Shown: positions 18,743 to 31,751, counted from the first letter of the stretch. The stretch is DNA of 64,000 bases from Martelella mediterranea (GCF_021021415.1 NZ_JAINWJ010000043.1:1-64000); one strand, 5' to 3'. Numbers and translations are program-made. Notes: a model not told the origin generated them from the letters alone.

Positions 18743-20212
18743 TTGCTGATGACACCTGAGGAAATGGGGCGCGCCGACGCGCTTGCCGCTGAGAGCGGTA
18801 TAGACAGCTACGCGCTGATGGTGAGCGCGGGGCGGGCGGTCGCGGCCTGCCTGCTGCGGCACTATCCGGCGGCGCGGCGCGCCGTGGTGTTGTGCGGGCC
18901 CGGCAACAATGGCGGCGATGGCTATGTCGCGGCCCGCGCGCTCGCCGAAACCGGCATGAAGGTGGCGCTGTTTCACCTTGGTGATCCTGCCAGGCTCTCC
19001 GGCGACGTCCTTCGGGCGCGGCAGGATTGCGGCATGGACAGCGCGGGGCTGGATGGCTTTCGGCCGGAGCAGGGCGATGTCATTGTCGATGCGCTTTTCG
19101 GCGCGGGCCTGGCACGGCCGCTTTCCGACGAGATTGCCGCCGTGATCGCACGGACGGAGGGTCTGCCGGTGGTCGCGGTCGACCTGCCGTCTGGGGTCAG
19201 CGGCCTGACCGGCCAGGTGCTTGGCGCGGCCTTCAAGGCCTCGCATACCGTGACCTTCATGGCGGCCAAACCCGGCCATTACGTGCTGCCGGGCCGCGCG
19301 CATTGCGGCCGGCTGGAGGTGTTCGATATCGGTATTCCGCAGCGCATACTGGCGGAGGCGGCGGGCGACCACCATCTCAATATCCCGGCGCTGTGGGCCG
19401 AGAGCCTGCCGTGCGCGGGCGCCGACTCACACAAGTTCAAACGTGGCCATCTCGGCGTTTTTTCCGGCGGCGCCTCGGCCACGGGCGCCGCCCGGCTTGC
19501 CGCGATGGCGGGTTTGAAGGCGGGCGCCGGTCTGGTCACGATCGCGGCCGCGCCGCGGGCGATCCTCGTCAATGCCGCGCATCTGACGGCGATCATGCTG
19601 AAGCGCATCGAGGATGTTTCCGCGCTCAAAGACTGGATCGCCGACAAGCGGCTGTCGGCTTTCGTTCTCGGCCCCGGATTCGGGGTCGGCGCTGAAACGC
19701 GGGATTATGCGGAGACGCTGATCGGACGCCCGCTGGTGCTCGACGCCGACGGGCTGACCGCCTTCGCGGAGCAGCCTCAGGCGCTGTTCAAGCAACTGGA
19801 AGCGGCTCCGGGAACCTGCGTCATGACCCCGCATGCCGGCGAATTCGCGCGGCTTTTTCCCGATCTTGCCGAGGATGGTGGTCTGGGCAAGCCCGAAAAG
19901 GCATTGCGGGCGGCCCGGCGCGCCCATGCGGTGGTGCTTTACAAGGGCGCCGACACCGTGATCGCGTCGCCGGATGGCAGGATCGCGATCAACGCCAACG
20001 CCCCGCCATGGCTTGCCACCGCCGGTTCGGGCGATGTGCTTTCCGGCATCATCGGCGGGTTGCTGGCGCAGGGCGTGCCGGCCTTCGAGGCGGCGGCGGC
20101 CGGGGCATGGCTGCACGGCGAGGCCGGGAGCCGGGCAGGGGCGGGGCTGACGGCGGAGGACCTGCCGACCCACCTGCCTTCCATCCACGAGATTATCGAT
20201 AACGCACGCTGA
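18743..20212 (+). CDS. nnrD: Bifunctional NAD(P)H-hydrate epimerase / ADP-dependent dehydratase
   Basis: Metabolite-repair enzyme that restores damaged NAD(P)HX. The N-terminal YjeF_N epimerase domain (about residues 1-210) has GPGNNGGDGYVAAR and DALFGAGLARPL. The C-terminal ribokinase-like dehydratase (about 220-490) has KFKRGHLGVFSGG, DADGLTAF, PHAGEFARLF and GSGDVLSGIIGGLLAQG. AAGGAG at 18729-18734 has 8-nt spacing to a TTG at 18743. The GTG at 18734 overlaps that site, and the ATG at 18749 is farther off, so the start is uncertain by a few codons. It is divergent from glnB. Confidence 0.95.
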   Translation: MLMTPEEMGRADALAAESGIDSYALMVSAGRAVAACLLRHYPAARRAVVLCGPGNNGGDGYVAARALAETGMKVALFHLGDPARLSGDVLRARQDCGMDSAGLDGFRPEQGDVIVDALFGAGLARPLSDEIAAVIARTEGLPVVAVDLPSGVSGLTGQVLGAAFKASHTVTFMAAKPGHYVLPGRAHCGRLEVFDIGIPQRILAEAAGDHHLNIPALWAESLPCAGADSHKFKRGHLGVFSGGASATGAARLAAMAGLKAGAGLVTIAAAPRAILVNAAHLTAIMLKRIEDVSALKDWIADKRLSAFVLGPGFGVGAETRDYAETLIGRPLVLDADGLTAFAEQPQALFKQLEAAPGTCVMTPHAGEFARLFPDLAEDGGLGKPEKALRAARRAHAVVLYKGADTVIASPDGRIAINANAPPWLATAGSGDVLSGIIGGLLAQGVPAFEAAAAGAWLHGEAGSRAGAGLTAEDLPTHLPSIHEIIDNAR

Positions 20213-20252
20213 GTCGCATTGCCGCCGACAGAGACCGGCCCCTACGCAGATC

Positions 20253-21053
20253 CTACTCATCGACCAGACTTTGCAGCTCCTGCGCACCCGCCGGCGCACG
20301 AACCTTGCCGCCGGTGATGAAGAACGCATAGACGTCGCGCGGTTTCGATTCCAGCGCATCGCCGGCAAGGCGCGGCAGATCATCAGGCGCGCCGCCCTTT
20401 GACCAGAGCTTCAGCTTTTCAGCCCATTCCTTCAGGCCCGCCTCGGGATAACAATGCGGGTTCTCATCCTCGCCCTTTTGCAGGCGAGCATAGACGAAAT
20501 CGCCGGTGACATCGGCGATCATCGGGTATTCGGGATGATCGGCGCAGACGATGGTCGCGCCATATTTGCGGGCGAGCGCGACGAAATCCGGGTCGAGGAA
20601 AGAAGGGTGGCGGACCTCAAGCGCATGTTTCAGCGCCAGCCCATCCCGCTCTTTCGGCAGAAGCTGCAGGAAATCCTCGAAATCCTCCGCCTCGAACTTT
20701 TTTGACGGCATGAACTGCCACAGGATCGGCCCGAGCCTGTCGCCAAGCTCGGTGATGCCCTGGCCGAGAAATTTTTCAATCGAGCCCTCGGCCTCGGCGA
20801 GCTTCTTGCGGTTGGTGCAGAAGCGGCTCGCCTTGAGCGAAAAGACGAAGCCGTCCGGCACGCTCGCCGCCCATTTGGCGAAGGTCGCGGGCTTCTGCGA
20901 GGAGTAATAGGTGCCGTTAACCTCGATCACCTTCAGCTTGTCACCGGCATATTCAAGCTGGCGCGTTTTCGGCAGCTTGTCCGGATAGAAACTCTCGTTC
21001 CACGGATCAAAGGTCCAGCCGCCGATGCCGATGCGAATTGCGCCTGCCGTCAT
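20253..21053 (-). CDS. DUF72 domain-containing protein (YecE-like)
   Basis: A 266-residue TIM-barrel-like DUF72 protein. Characteristic stretches are IRIGIGGWTFDPWNESFYP, KVIEVNGTYYSSQKP, FVFSLKASRFCTN and ALEVRHPSF. Its biochemical function is not established. It starts 10 bp after the uvrA stop, with GGAGACGGG upstream of the ATG, so it is probably co-transcribed with uvrA and may share SOS control. That link is inference. Confidence 0.92.
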   Translation of the reverse strand: MTAGAIRIGIGGWTFDPWNESFYPDKLPKTRQLEYAGDKLKVIEVNGTYYSSQKPATFAKWAASVPDGFVFSLKASRFCTNRKKLAEAEGSIEKFLGQGITELGDRLGPILWQFMPSKKFEAEDFEDFLQLLPKERDGLALKHALEVRHPSFLDPDFVALARKYGATIVCADHPEYPMIADVTGDFVYARLQKGEDENPHCYPEAGLKEWAEKLKLWSKGGAPDDLPRLAGDALESKPRDVYAFFITGGKVRAPAGAQELQSLVDE

Positions 21054-21063
21054 ATCCCGTCTC

Positions 21064-23985
<2,922 letters not shown>

Positions 23986-24115
23986 GGGATCAGGCTTCTC
24001 GAGAAGGGAATTTGCTTCCTATGTAGTTCACGCCGCGGCTCTGTCGAGGTGCAGCAAAACAGACGGTTTGAATGTCCCCGGTTGAATCGCTTGACTCGAT
24101 CATAGCAGAGCAATA

Positions 24116-24130
24116 GAACAAATAAAGAAC
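24116..24130. promoter_or_regulatory. LexA (SOS) box between uvrA and ssb
   Basis: GAACAAATAAAGAAC at 24116-24130 is a perfect match to the alphaproteobacterial LexA site GAAC-N7-GAAC. It lies 131 bp before uvrA and 108 bp before ssb on the opposite strand. It fits DNA-damage induction of uvrA and possibly ssb. Confidence 0.88.
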
Positions 24131-24237
24131 ATTTTTAATTGTGGATTGTCCCGTATCGGTTGATCGCTTTTGGAGAGATCGTCTATGCTGCCGAAAATTC
24201 TCTAAAGCGCCGCAACGCGGTTATACAGGTGGTAGTC

Positions 24238-24750
24238 ATGGCAGGTAGTGTAAACAAGGTCATCCTCGTCGGCAATCTCGGAGCGGACCCGGAAATCCGG
24301 CGCACACAGGATGGCCGGCCGATCGCCAATCTGCGGGTGGCCACGTCGGAGAGCTGGCGCGACCGCAATTCCGGCGAGCGCAAGGAGCGCACGGAATGGC
24401 ACCGGGTGGTGATCTTCAGCGAGGGGCTGTGCAAGGTCGCGGAACAGTATCTGCGCAAAGGCTCCAAGGTCTATATCGAAGGCCAGTTGCAGACCCGCAA
24501 ATGGACCGACCAGGGCGGCCAGGAGCGGTTTTCGACCGAGGTCGTGCTGCAGGGCTTCAACGCCACGCTGACCATGCTGGACGGCCGCGGTGAAGGCGGC
24601 GGCGGTGGCCAAGGCGGCAACTTTGGCGGAGGCCAGGGCGGCGGTGGCTATGACGATTACGGCTCGCAGCCGTCTTCCGGTGGTGGCGGCGGTGGTCGCA
24701 GCAGCGGCGGCGGTTTCTCGCAGGATCTCGACGACGACATTCCGTTCTGA
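24238..24750 (+). CDS. ssb: Single-stranded DNA-binding protein
   Basis: OB-fold protein that coats single-stranded DNA in replication and repair. It has 170 residues. The N-terminal OB domain (1-110) starts [20 protein letters not shown] and includes TEWHRVVIF and [14 protein letters not shown] glycine-rich disordered linker (about 120-160) leads to the acidic partner-binding tip DDDIPF. The ATG at 24238 gives the family N-terminus; the 33 upstream codons are not SSB-like. It is divergent from uvrA with a LexA box between. Confidence 0.98.
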   Translation: MAGSVNKVILVGNLGADPEIRRTQDGRPIANLRVATSESWRDRNSGERKERTEWHRVVIFSEGLCKVAEQYLRKGSKVYIEGQLQTRKWTDQGGQERFSTEVVLQGFNATLTMLDGRGEGGGGGQGGNFGGGQGGGGYDDYGSQPSSGGGGGGRSSGGGFSQDLDDDIPF

Positions 24751-24818
24751 TCAACCTCGCATCGCCTTCTTGAGGGCGGTGAGACCGTTTTCCCGCTATC
24801 GGCGGCAGAGCGTAGATT

Positions 24819-25469
24819 TCAGCCGGCGACTGCGGGCGGCGGAGCGTGCATCACCGTCGTAACGCCGTCGATCACGAACTGCACGGCCAGCGCCGTCAGC
24901 ATCATGCCGAGAATGCGGGTGAGAATGTTGCGACCGGTTTCGCCGAGAAGCCGGTCGATCAGGCCGGCGGCGAGCATTGCCAGCAGCACGACCAGCGAGG
25001 CGACGAAGATCACCAGAACGAGCGCCAGCTTGTCCAGCACCGTTTCCATCTTGGAGCCGAGCAGGATCGTCGCGGAGATCGCGCCGGGGCCTGCGATCAG
25101 CGGCATGGCCAGCGGGAAAGCGGCGAGATTGGCCATGCCATCCTTCGTGATGGCGGTTTCCGTGGTCCTCTCCTTTCTTTCAACGCGTTTTTCGAAGATC
25201 ATTTCCACGCCGATCCAGAACAGAAGAATGCCCCCGGCGATACGGAACGCGCTCATGGAAATGCCGAGCGCGTTGAGGATGTCATCGCCCAGCAGGGCAA
25301 AGGCCAGGAGCAGAAAGAACGAAATCAGGCTGCCCCGGATCGCCACCTTGCGGCGCTGCGCCTGGGTCATGCCAACGGTCAGCGCCAGGAAGATCGGCAC
25401 CATGCCGGGCGGATCCATGGTCACCATCAAGGTGGTGAAGCCATTTATCAGCGTTGCCAGTTCGTTCAT
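24819..25469 (-). CDS. MarC family integral membrane protein
   Basis: A 216-residue inner-membrane protein with about six hydrophobic segments, of the MarC/UPF0056 family. Family stretches include TLMVTMDPPGMVPIFLALT near the N-terminus, GGILLFWIGVEMIFEKR and AFPLAMPLIAGPGAISATIL. Function is not established; the early multidrug-resistance link of MarC was not supported. The ATG at 25469 is chosen because the conserved region begins there; the 58 upstream codons are arginine-rich and unlike the family. It is convergent with ssb. Confidence 0.92.
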   Translation of the reverse strand: MNELATLINGFTTLMVTMDPPGMVPIFLALTVGMTQAQRRKVAIRGSLISFFLLLAFALLGDDILNALGISMSAFRIAGGILLFWIGVEMIFEKRVERKERTTETAITKDGMANLAAFPLAMPLIAGPGAISATILLGSKMETVLDKLALVLVIFVASLVVLLAMLAAGLIDRLLGETGRNILTRILGMMLTALAVQFVIDGVTTVMHAPPPAVAG

Positions 25470-25695
25470 CGCCCGTTTCCGCCAGTTTTTTCTTCTTCGT
25501 GGGCCACGCCGCCGCGGCGAAGCGCAGGCGGCATCCGCAGCGCTCTTGCCAGCTTGCCACAAGATCACCACCTGACACGAATAAAAACTTGGAATCCGCC
25601 GTCTGTCCACTGTCAGGAGGCTTGCGCAATTGGCGTCAGCCATCGGATTCGGCTATAAAAAACCAGATGATTCTAGCTTGAGATCGTGATTCACA

Positions 25696-28512
25696 TTGAC
25701 TGATCAAACGACACCATCGGGCGGCGGCCTGCCGCCGGGCATCGAGCCCATCTCCATCATGGAGGAAATGCAGCGTTCCTACCTCGATTACGCGATGAGC
25801 GTGATCGTCAGCCGCGCGCTGCCGGATGTGCGTGACGGCCTGAAGCCGGTGCACCGCCGTATCATGTACGGCATGTCCGAAATGGGCGTGGACTGGAACA
25901 AGAAATACGTCAAATGCGCGCGCGTCACCGGCGATGTCATGGGTAAGTACCATCCCCATGGCAATGCCGCTATCTATGACGCGCTGGCGCGTATGGCACA
26001 GCACTGGTCGCTGCGCCTGCCGCTGATCGACGGGCAGGGCAATTTCGGCTCTGTCGACGGCGATCCGCCGGCGGCCGAGCGCTACACCGAATGCCGCCTG
26101 CAGAAGGTCGCGCATACGCTGCTCGACGATCTCGACAAGGACACCGTCGATTTCCGCGAGAACTATGACGGCACACTGTCGGAGCCGGTGGTGCTGCCGG
26201 CCAAGTTCCCGAACCTTCTGGTCAATGGCGCGGGCGGCATCGCCGTCGGCATGGCCACCAACATCCCGACCCACAATCTGGGCGAGGTGATCGACGGCTG
26301 CATCGCGGTGATGGAAAATCCCGCGATCGAGCTGCCGGAACTGATGCAGATCATTCCGGGACCGGACTTCCCGACCGGCGCGCAAATCCTCGGCCGTGCC
26401 GGCATCAAATCGGCCTATGAGACCGGGCGCGGCTCGGTGATCATGCGTGGACGAGCCACGATCGAGCCGATGCGCGGCGATCGCGAGCAGATCATCATCA
26501 CCGAGATTCCCTATCAGGTGAACAAGGCGACGATGATCGAGAAGATGGCCGAACTGGTGCGCGACAAACGCATCGAAGGCATTTCCGATCTGCGCGACGA
26601 GAGCGACCGCGAAGGCTATCGCGTTGTCGTCGAACTCAAGCGCGACGCCAATGCCGAGGTCATTCTCAACCAGCTTTACCGCTACACCCCGCTGCAGACC
26701 TCGTTCGGCTGCAACATGGTGGCGCTGAACGGCGGCAAGCCGGAACAGCTCACCCTGCTCGATATTCTGCGCGCCTTCGTCTCCTTCCGCGAAAGCGTGG
26801 TCAGCCGACGCACCAAATATCTGCTCAGGAAGGCGCGCGATCGCGCCCATGTGCTCGTCGGTCTGGCGATCGCGGTCGCCAATATCGACGAGATCATCAA
26901 TCTGATCCGCCGTGCGCCCGATCCGCAGACGGCGCGCGAGCAGCTGATGGAACGGCACTGGCCGGCCCGGGATGTCGAGGCGCTGATCCGCCTGATCGAT
27001 GATCCGCGCCACAAGATTTCCGAGGATGGCACCTACCAGTTGTCCGAGGAACAGGCCCGCGCCATTCTTGAACTGCGCCTGTCGCGCCTGACCGCGCTCG
27101 GCCGCGATGAAATCGGCGACGAACTGAACAAGATCGGCGACGAGATTAAGTCCTACCTCGAAATCCTGTCATCGCGGCAGAAGATCCAGGAGATCATCAA
27201 GGAAGAGCTGATCGCGGTTCGCGACGAGTTCGGCACGCCCCGCCGCTCCGAAATCCTCGAAGGCGGTCCGGATATGGACGACGAGGATCTGATCGCCCGC
27301 GAGGACATGGTCGTCACCGTCTCGCGCAACGGCTATATCAAGCGCGTGCCGCTCACCACCTACCGCGCCCAGCGGCGCGGCGGCAAGGGTCGCTCCGGCA
27401 TGTCGATCCGCGACGAGGATTTCGTCACCCGCCTGTTCGTGGCCAACACCCATACGCCGGTGCTGTTCTTCTCCTCGCGCGGCATCGTCTACAAGGAGAA
27501 GGTCTGGCGCCTGCCGATCGGCACGCCGCAATCGCGCGGCAAGGCGTTGATCAACATGCTGCCGCTGCAGCAGGGCGAGGCGATCACCTCCATTCTGGCG
27601 CTGCCGGAGGATGAGGAAAGCTGGGCCGAGCTCGACGTGATGTTCGCCACCACGCGCGGAACCGTACGCCGCAACAAGCTCTCGGACTTCGTGCAGGTGA
27701 ACCGCAACGGCAAGATCGCGATGAAGCTCGACGACGAGAACGATCGCATCCTGTCGGTCTGGACCTGTACGCCGGATGACGACGTGCTGCTGACGACGGC
27801 GATGGGACAGGCCATCCGCTTCCCGGTTCCAGCCATTCGCGTCTTCGCCGGGCGCAATTCGATCGGCGTGCGCGGCATCGGCCTTGCCGAGGGCGACGAG
27901 GTGATCTCGATGACCATCGTCAGCCATGTCGACGCCGAGCCGTGGGAACGCGCCGCCTATCTGAAGCGGGCAGCGCTCGAACGCCGCACCGAAACCGGGG
28001 AGGGCGAGGATATCGCGCTTGTCGGCGAAGAGGTGGCGGAAGAGGGCGTCTTGAGCGATGATCGCTATGAGGAACTGAAGTTCCGCGAGCAGTTCATCCT
28101 GACCGTGACCGAAAAGGGCTTCGGCAAGCGTTCGTCCTCCTATGACTTCCGCATCTCCGGACGTGGCGGCAAGGGCATCCGCGCCACCGACACCTCCAAG
28201 ACGGACGAAATCGGCCGGTTGATCGCGGCCTTCCCGGTTCTCGACGGCGACCAGATCATGCTGGTCACCAATGCCGGGCAGTTGATCCGGGTGCCGGTCT
28301 ACGACATCCGCATCGCCAGCCGCACCGCCAAGGGCGTCACGGTGTTCAAGACCGGCGCCGAGGAAAAGGTGGTCTCGGTCGAGGTCATTAGCGAGCCTGA
28401 CGACGATGAGGCGATCGAGGACGCTGTTGAAGCCGGCGTCGATGTCGAGGCCGGCAGCGAAGGCGCGGCCGAGGCGACGGGGATCCCTGACGAGGGAACC
28501 GACGAGACCTGA
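25696..28512 (+). CDS. gyrA: DNA gyrase subunit A
   Basis: Breakage-reunion subunit of gyrase, 938 residues. The active-site tyrosine is Tyr130 in [10 protein letters not shown]. The N-terminal core includes [20 protein letters not shown]. The C-terminal pinwheel domain has the GyrA-box region [10 protein letters not shown] and repeats such as [12 protein letters not shown]. The quinolone-determining region reads [17 protein letters not shown]: Ala91 stands where E. coli has Ser83, and Asp95 where it has Asp87. The start is TTG without an obvious ribosome binding site but gives the expected N-terminus. The acidic C-terminal tail is extended. It is followed by a terminator and coaD. Confidence 0.98.
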   Translation: MTDQTTPSGGGLPPGIEPISIMEEMQRSYLDYAMSVIVSRALPDVRDGLKPVHRRIMYGMSEMGVDWNKKYVKCARVTGDVMGKYHPHGNAAIYDALARMAQHWSLRLPLIDGQGNFGSVDGDPPAAERYTECRLQKVAHTLLDDLDKDTVDFRENYDGTLSEPVVLPAKFPNLLVNGAGGIAVGMATNIPTHNLGEVIDGCIAVMENPAIELPELMQIIPGPDFPTGAQILGRAGIKSAYETGRGSVIMRGRATIEPMRGDREQIIITEIPYQVNKATMIEKMAELVRDKRIEGISDLRDESDREGYRVVVELKRDANAEVILNQLYRYTPLQTSFGCNMVALNGGKPEQLTLLDILRAFVSFRESVVSRRTKYLLRKARDRAHVLVGLAIAVANIDEIINLIRRAPDPQTAREQLMERHWPARDVEALIRLIDDPRHKISEDGTYQLSEEQARAILELRLSRLTALGRDEIGDELNKIGDEIKSYLEILSSRQKIQEIIKEELIAVRDEFGTPRRSEILEGGPDMDDEDLIAREDMVVTVSRNGYIKRVPLTTYRAQRRGGKGRSGMSIRDEDFVTRLFVANTHTPVLFFSSRGIVYKEKVWRLPIGTPQSRGKALINMLPLQQGEAITSILALPEDEESWAELDVMFATTRGTVRRNKLSDFVQVNRNGKIAMKLDDENDRILSVWTCTPDDDVLLTTAMGQAIRFPVPAIRVFAGRNSIGVRGIGLAEGDEVISMTIVSHVDAEPWERAAYLKRAALERRTETGEGEDIALVGEEVAEEGVLSDDRYEELKFREQFILTVTEKGFGKRSSSYDFRISGRGGKGIRATDTSKTDEIGRLIAAFPVLDGDQIMLVTNAGQLIRVPVYDIRIASRTAKGVTVFKTGAEEKVVSVEVISEPDDDEAIEDAVEAGVDVEAGSEGAAEATGIPDEGTDET

Positions 28513-28539
28513 TCGGCGAATAACGGGAATGAAGACTGG

Positions 28540-28569
28540 AGCCGGGCCCTGCGCCCGGCTTCTTCGTTT
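28540..28569 (+). terminator. Rho-independent terminator of gyrA
   Basis: The stem AGCCGGGC (28540-28547) pairs with GCCCGGCT (28553-28560), with a 5-nt loop and the T-rich tail TCTTCGTTT. It starts about 27 bp after the gyrA stop codon. Confidence 0.8.
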
Positions 28570-28665
28570 GACCGATCCGTTTGGCGCCTGAACCGGCTTG
28601 CAGCCCGGCACTTTCCATGACAAAAGGCCGTGACCGGAAACGGGGCCGAGGACGCGACGAAGCAT

Positions 28666-29160
28666 ATGGCGAAGGCATTTTACACAGGCTCATTTGACCC
28701 GATGACCAACGGGCATGTCGACGTGGTGCTGCAGGCACTGAACGTCGCGGAAAAGCTCGTCATCGGCATCGGCGTGAATGCCGGCAAAACGCCGCTTTTC
28801 ACCTTCGAGGAGCGGGCGGGTTTTCTGAAGCGGGGCGTGGCTGAAAACCTGCCGGAGCGGGCAGGGGATGTCGAGGTGATCGCTTTCAGCGGCCTTGCCG
28901 TCGATGCCGCGCGCGAGGCCGGCGCCAGCCTGATCATTCGCGGGCTGCGCGATGGCACGGATTTCGATTACGAGATGCAGATGGCCGGCATGAACGGCGA
29001 GATGGCCCCGGAGATCCAGACCGTTTTTCTGCCGGCGAAACCGGCCTCGCGTCCGATATCGGCCACATTGGTGCGTCAGGTCGCGGCCATGGGCGGCGAT
29101 GTGGCGCGCTTCGTGCCGGACTATGTGGCGGCGGCGCTCAGGGCAAAACACTCGCGGTAG
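28666..29160 (+). CDS. coaD: Phosphopantetheine adenylyltransferase
   Basis: Penultimate step of coenzyme A synthesis: adenylates 4'-phosphopantetheine. At 164 residues it has the usual length. The nucleotidyltransferase motif [14 protein letters not shown] is at the N-terminus; [19 protein letters not shown] and [17 protein letters not shown] match the family. The ATG at 28666 gives [12 protein letters not shown], and the 12 upstream codons are not conserved. The order gyrA-coaD-cyclophilins-queA-tgt is a conserved rhizobial arrangement. Confidence 0.97.
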   Translation: MAKAFYTGSFDPMTNGHVDVVLQALNVAEKLVIGIGVNAGKTPLFTFEERAGFLKRGVAENLPERAGDVEVIAFSGLAVDAAREAGASLIIRGLRDGTDFDYEMQMAGMNGEMAPEIQTVFLPAKPASRPISATLVRQVAAMGGDVARFVPDYVAAALRAKHSR

Positions 29161-29193
29161 CCTGGTGAGGAAACCTTTTTCAAGGAGAACAAT

Positions 29194-29757
29194 ATGCGCA
29201 AGATGATTGCGGGACTGGCAGCGGCAACGCTGATTTCGACATTCGCGGGTACGGCCATGGCTGCCGACACGCTGACCTTCAACACCACCGAAGGTCCTTT
29301 CACCATCGAGCTTTTCGAAGATCTCGCGCCGCAGAATGCCGCGCGCGTCAAGGAGCTTGCCGAAAGCGGCGCCTATGACAACGTCGTGTTTCACCGCGTG
29401 ATCGACGGCTTCATGGCCCAGACCGGCGACGTTCAGTTCGGCGATACCGAGGACGGCTACGACCTGAACCGCGCCGGCATGGGCGGTTCCGACATGCCGG
29501 ACCTGCCGGCCGAGTTTTCCGACGTGCCGTTCAAGCGCGGCGTGGTCGGCATGGCCCGCGCGCAGGACCCGAACTCGGCCAATTCGCAGTTCTTCGTCAT
29601 GCTCGAGGATGGCCCGTTCCTGAACGGCCAGTACACCGTGATCGGCGAAGTGGTCGACGGCATGGACAATGTCGACAAGATCAAGAAGGGCGATCAGGCC
29701 CAGAACGGCAAGGTCAGCGATCCGGACCGGATCCTGGACGTCACCGTCGGACAGTAA
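29194..29757 (+). CDS. Exported cyclophilin-type peptidyl-prolyl isomerase
   Basis: A 187-residue periplasmic PPIase. The signal peptide (MRKMIAGLAAATLISTFAGT, cleaved after AMA) precedes the cyclophilin domain. Catalytic landmarks are VVFHRVIDGFMAQTGD, FSDVPFKRGVVGMARAQDP and NSANSQFFVML. CAAGGAG lies upstream of the ATG. It is followed by a second, cytoplasmic cyclophilin, a tandem pair typical of rhizobia. It probably assists folding in the envelope. Confidence 0.95.
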   Translation: MRKMIAGLAAATLISTFAGTAMAADTLTFNTTEGPFTIELFEDLAPQNAARVKELAESGAYDNVVFHRVIDGFMAQTGDVQFGDTEDGYDLNRAGMGGSDMPDLPAEFSDVPFKRGVVGMARAQDPNSANSQFFVMLEDGPFLNGQYTVIGEVVDGMDNVDKIKKGDQAQNGKVSDPDRILDVTVGQ

Positions 29758-29765
29758 GTTTTGAA

Positions 29766-29792
29766 CCCGCCTTGCCGGACCGGCAGGGCGGG
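29766..29792. other. Hairpin between the two cyclophilin genes
   Basis: CCCGCCTTGCCGG (29766-29778) and CCGGCAGGGCGGG (29780-29792) form a long GC-rich stem with one mismatch. No T-run follows, so it is more likely an mRNA-processing or stability element than a terminator. Confidence 0.5.
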
Positions 29793-29814
29793 CAAACCGC
29801 CACAGGAGAAAATG

Positions 29815-30324
29815 ATGGCCGAAATCAAGGACCCGGAAAACACCTTCATCATGGAAACGACCAAAGGCAAGGTCGTGATCGAGGCGTTTCCGAACGTCGC
29901 CCCCAAACATGTCGACCGCATCCGCGAACTGGTGCGCGAGGGCGCGTATGACGGCGTCGTCTTCCACCGCGTGATCGCCGATTTCATGGCCCAGGGCGGC
30001 GATGTCGAGCACGGCAACAAGACCTCGGACAAATTCAACCCGGGCCGCGCCGGCACGGGCGCATCGAAGAAGCCCGACCTTCCGGCCGAATTCTCCGCCA
30101 CCCGCCATGTGCGCGGCACCTGCTCGATGGCGCGTTCGCAGAACCCGAACTCCGCCAACTCGCAGTTCTTCATCTGCTTCACCGATGCCCCGTGGCTCGA
30201 CAAGCAGTACTCGGTCTGGGGCCAGGTGATCGAGGGCATGGATGCCGTTGACAAGTTCGAAAAGGGCGAGCCGGTCCGCAACCCGGATCACATCATCTCG
30301 ATGAAGGTTGCAGCGGACGTTTGA
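29815..30324 (+). CDS. ppiB: Cytoplasmic cyclophilin-type peptidyl-prolyl isomerase
   Basis: A 169-residue PPIase without a signal peptide. Cyclophilin motifs are VVFHRVIADFMAQGGD, RGTCSMARSQNP and NSANSQFFICF. The ATG at 29815 has AGGAG at 6-nt spacing; the ATG just before it (29812) is slightly too close. The upstream hairpin separates it from the exported paralogue, with which it shares most active-site residues. A mosaic repeat fills the region downstream. Confidence 0.94.
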   Translation: MAEIKDPENTFIMETTKGKVVIEAFPNVAPKHVDRIRELVREGAYDGVVFHRVIADFMAQGGDVEHGNKTSDKFNPGRAGTGASKKPDLPAEFSATRHVRGTCSMARSQNPNSANSQFFICFTDAPWLDKQYSVWGQVIEGMDAVDKFEKGEPVRNPDHIISMKVAADV

Positions 30325-30355
30325 TGCGGGCAGAGGGCGACGCCCTCTTCTTATC

Positions 30356-30602
30356 AATCTCCCCCTTGAGGGGGAGGGCTATGGCATATGGCGTAGCAGC
30401 TTGCTCCCAATACTCTCTCCCGCTGGCGGGAGAGATGCCCCGAAAGGGGCAGTGAGGGTGGATCAGCGTTTCAAATCGTGACGGCGGTCGTGGTGATAGG
30501 CTCCCCCCTCACTGTCGCTGTCGCGACATCTCTCCCCTCCGGGGCGAGAAGATTAGGGGGCTATGCGGGGAGACCATAGCCCTGCCCTCAAGGGGGAAGA
30601 TT
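30356..30602. repeat. Mosaic palindromic repeat, copy B (complete)
   Basis: A 247-bp element fills most of the 356-bp gap between ppiB and queA. Its ends are inverted repeats: 30356-30384 (AATCTCCCCCTTGAGG..., ending GGGCTATGG) and 30574-30602 (CCATAGCCC..., ending GGGGGAAGATT). Inside are nested palindromes such as CTCTCCCGCTGGCGGGAGAG, GCCCCGAAAGGGGC, CACTGTCGCTGTCGCGACA and CTCCCCTCCGGGGCGAG. It resembles the intergenic mosaic elements (RIME-like) of rhizobia. It shares its core with copies at 11918-12097 and 37532-37790. No open reading frame in it looks real. Confidence 0.92.
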
Positions 30603-30680
30603 ATTGGGTACAGAGCGCAACCAGCAGACCCGTCCGGCCAAGGCCGGCGGGTTTTCGAATTTGAGAAATGTCCTGATACA

Positions 30681-31751
30681 ATGCGCGTAGACCTCTTCGA
30701 TTTCGACCTGCCGGACGAGAATATCGCCTTGCGGCCCGCGAGCCCGCGCGACAGCGCGCGGCTCTTGGTGGTGCGGCCGGGCGAGGGGCTAGGCGATCAT
30801 GTCGTCTCCGAACTGCCGTCCTTCCTGCGGCCGGGCGACGCGCTGGTGTTCAACGATACCAAGGTGATCCCGGCCCAGCTTGAGGGCGTTCGGCTGCGCG
30901 AGGGCGGCGAGGAGGTGCCGGTGTCGGCCACGCTGCATCTCAGGAAGGCCGACAATCTCTGGCATGCCTTCGCCCGACCGGGCAAGCGCATCAAGCCCGG
31001 CGATGTGCTGCGTTTCGTTTCCGCCGATGGCGCGACGACGCTTTCCGCGACGGTCGAGGAAAAGCGGGACGGCGGCGAGGTGGTGCTGACATTCGACGCC
31101 CGCGGCGGCGCGCTCGATGAGGCGATGATGCGCGTCGGGCACGTGCCGCTGCCGCCCTATATCGCCTCCAAACGCGCCGAGGACGGCAAGGATCGCGACG
31201 ATTACCAGACCATCTACGCCCGTGAAAACGGCGCGGTTGCCGCGCCCACGGCCGGCCTGCACTTCACGCCGCGCCTGATGCAGGCGCTGGAACAGGCCGG
31301 CATCGAACGCCATTTCGTCACGCTCCACGTCGGTGCCGGCACCTTCCTGCCGGTCAAGGCCGATGACACCGACGACCATGTGATGCATTTCGAGCGTGGC
31401 ATCGTTTCGGCCGAAACGGCCGCGGCGCTGAACGCGGTCAAGGCGCGGGGTGGGCGGATCGTCTCCGTCGGCACCACCTCGCTCCGGCTTCTGGAAAGTG
31501 CCGCGGCCGAGGACGGCCGGATCGCGCCGTGGGAGGGCGAAACCGGCATCTTCATCACGCCCGGCTACCGCTTCCGCGCGGTCGACATGCTGATGACCAA
31601 TTTCCACCTGCCGAAATCGACGCTGTTCATGCTGGTCTCGGCCTTTTCCGGCCTTGAGACCATGCGCGCGGCCTATGCCCACGCGATCGAAACCGGCTAC
31701 CGATTTTATTCCTACGGCGATTCCAGCCTGCTGTTCAGGAAAGACAGATGA
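30681..31751 (+). CDS. queA: S-adenosylmethionine:tRNA ribosyltransferase-isomerase
   Basis: Transfers the ribosyl moiety of SAM to preQ1-modified tRNA to make epoxyqueuosine. At 356 residues it is standard. Family motifs are [19 protein letters not shown] at the start, [44 protein letters not shown] and [17 protein letters not shown]. Its stop overlaps the tgt start by 4 bp, so the two queuosine enzymes are translationally coupled. Confidence 0.98.
   Translation: MRVDLFDFDLPDENIALRPASPRDSARLLVVRPGEGLGDHVVSELPSFLRPGDALVFNDTKVIPAQLEGVRLREGGEEVPVSATLHLRKADNLWHAFARPGKRIKPGDVLRFVSADGATTLSATVEEKRDGGEVVLTFDARGGALDEAMMRVGHVPLPPYIASKRAEDGKDRDDYQTIYARENGAVAAPTAGLHFTPRLMQALEQAGIERHFVTLHVGAGTFLPVKADDTDDHVMHFERGIVSAETAAALNAVKARGGRIVSVGTTSLRLLESAAAEDGRIAPWEGETGIFITPGYRFRAVDMLMTNFHLPKSTLFMLVSAFSGLETMRAAYAHAIETGYRFYSYGDSSLLFRKDR

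Noticed and set aside
24777-24791. Terminator after ssb (CGGTGAGACCGTTTT)
   Set aside because: The stem is only 4-5 bp, too weak to call with confidence.
30360-30600. Possible CRISPR-like or tandem repeat array
   Set aside because: The repeats are nested palindromes of different sequence, not regularly spaced identical units; no cas genes are near.
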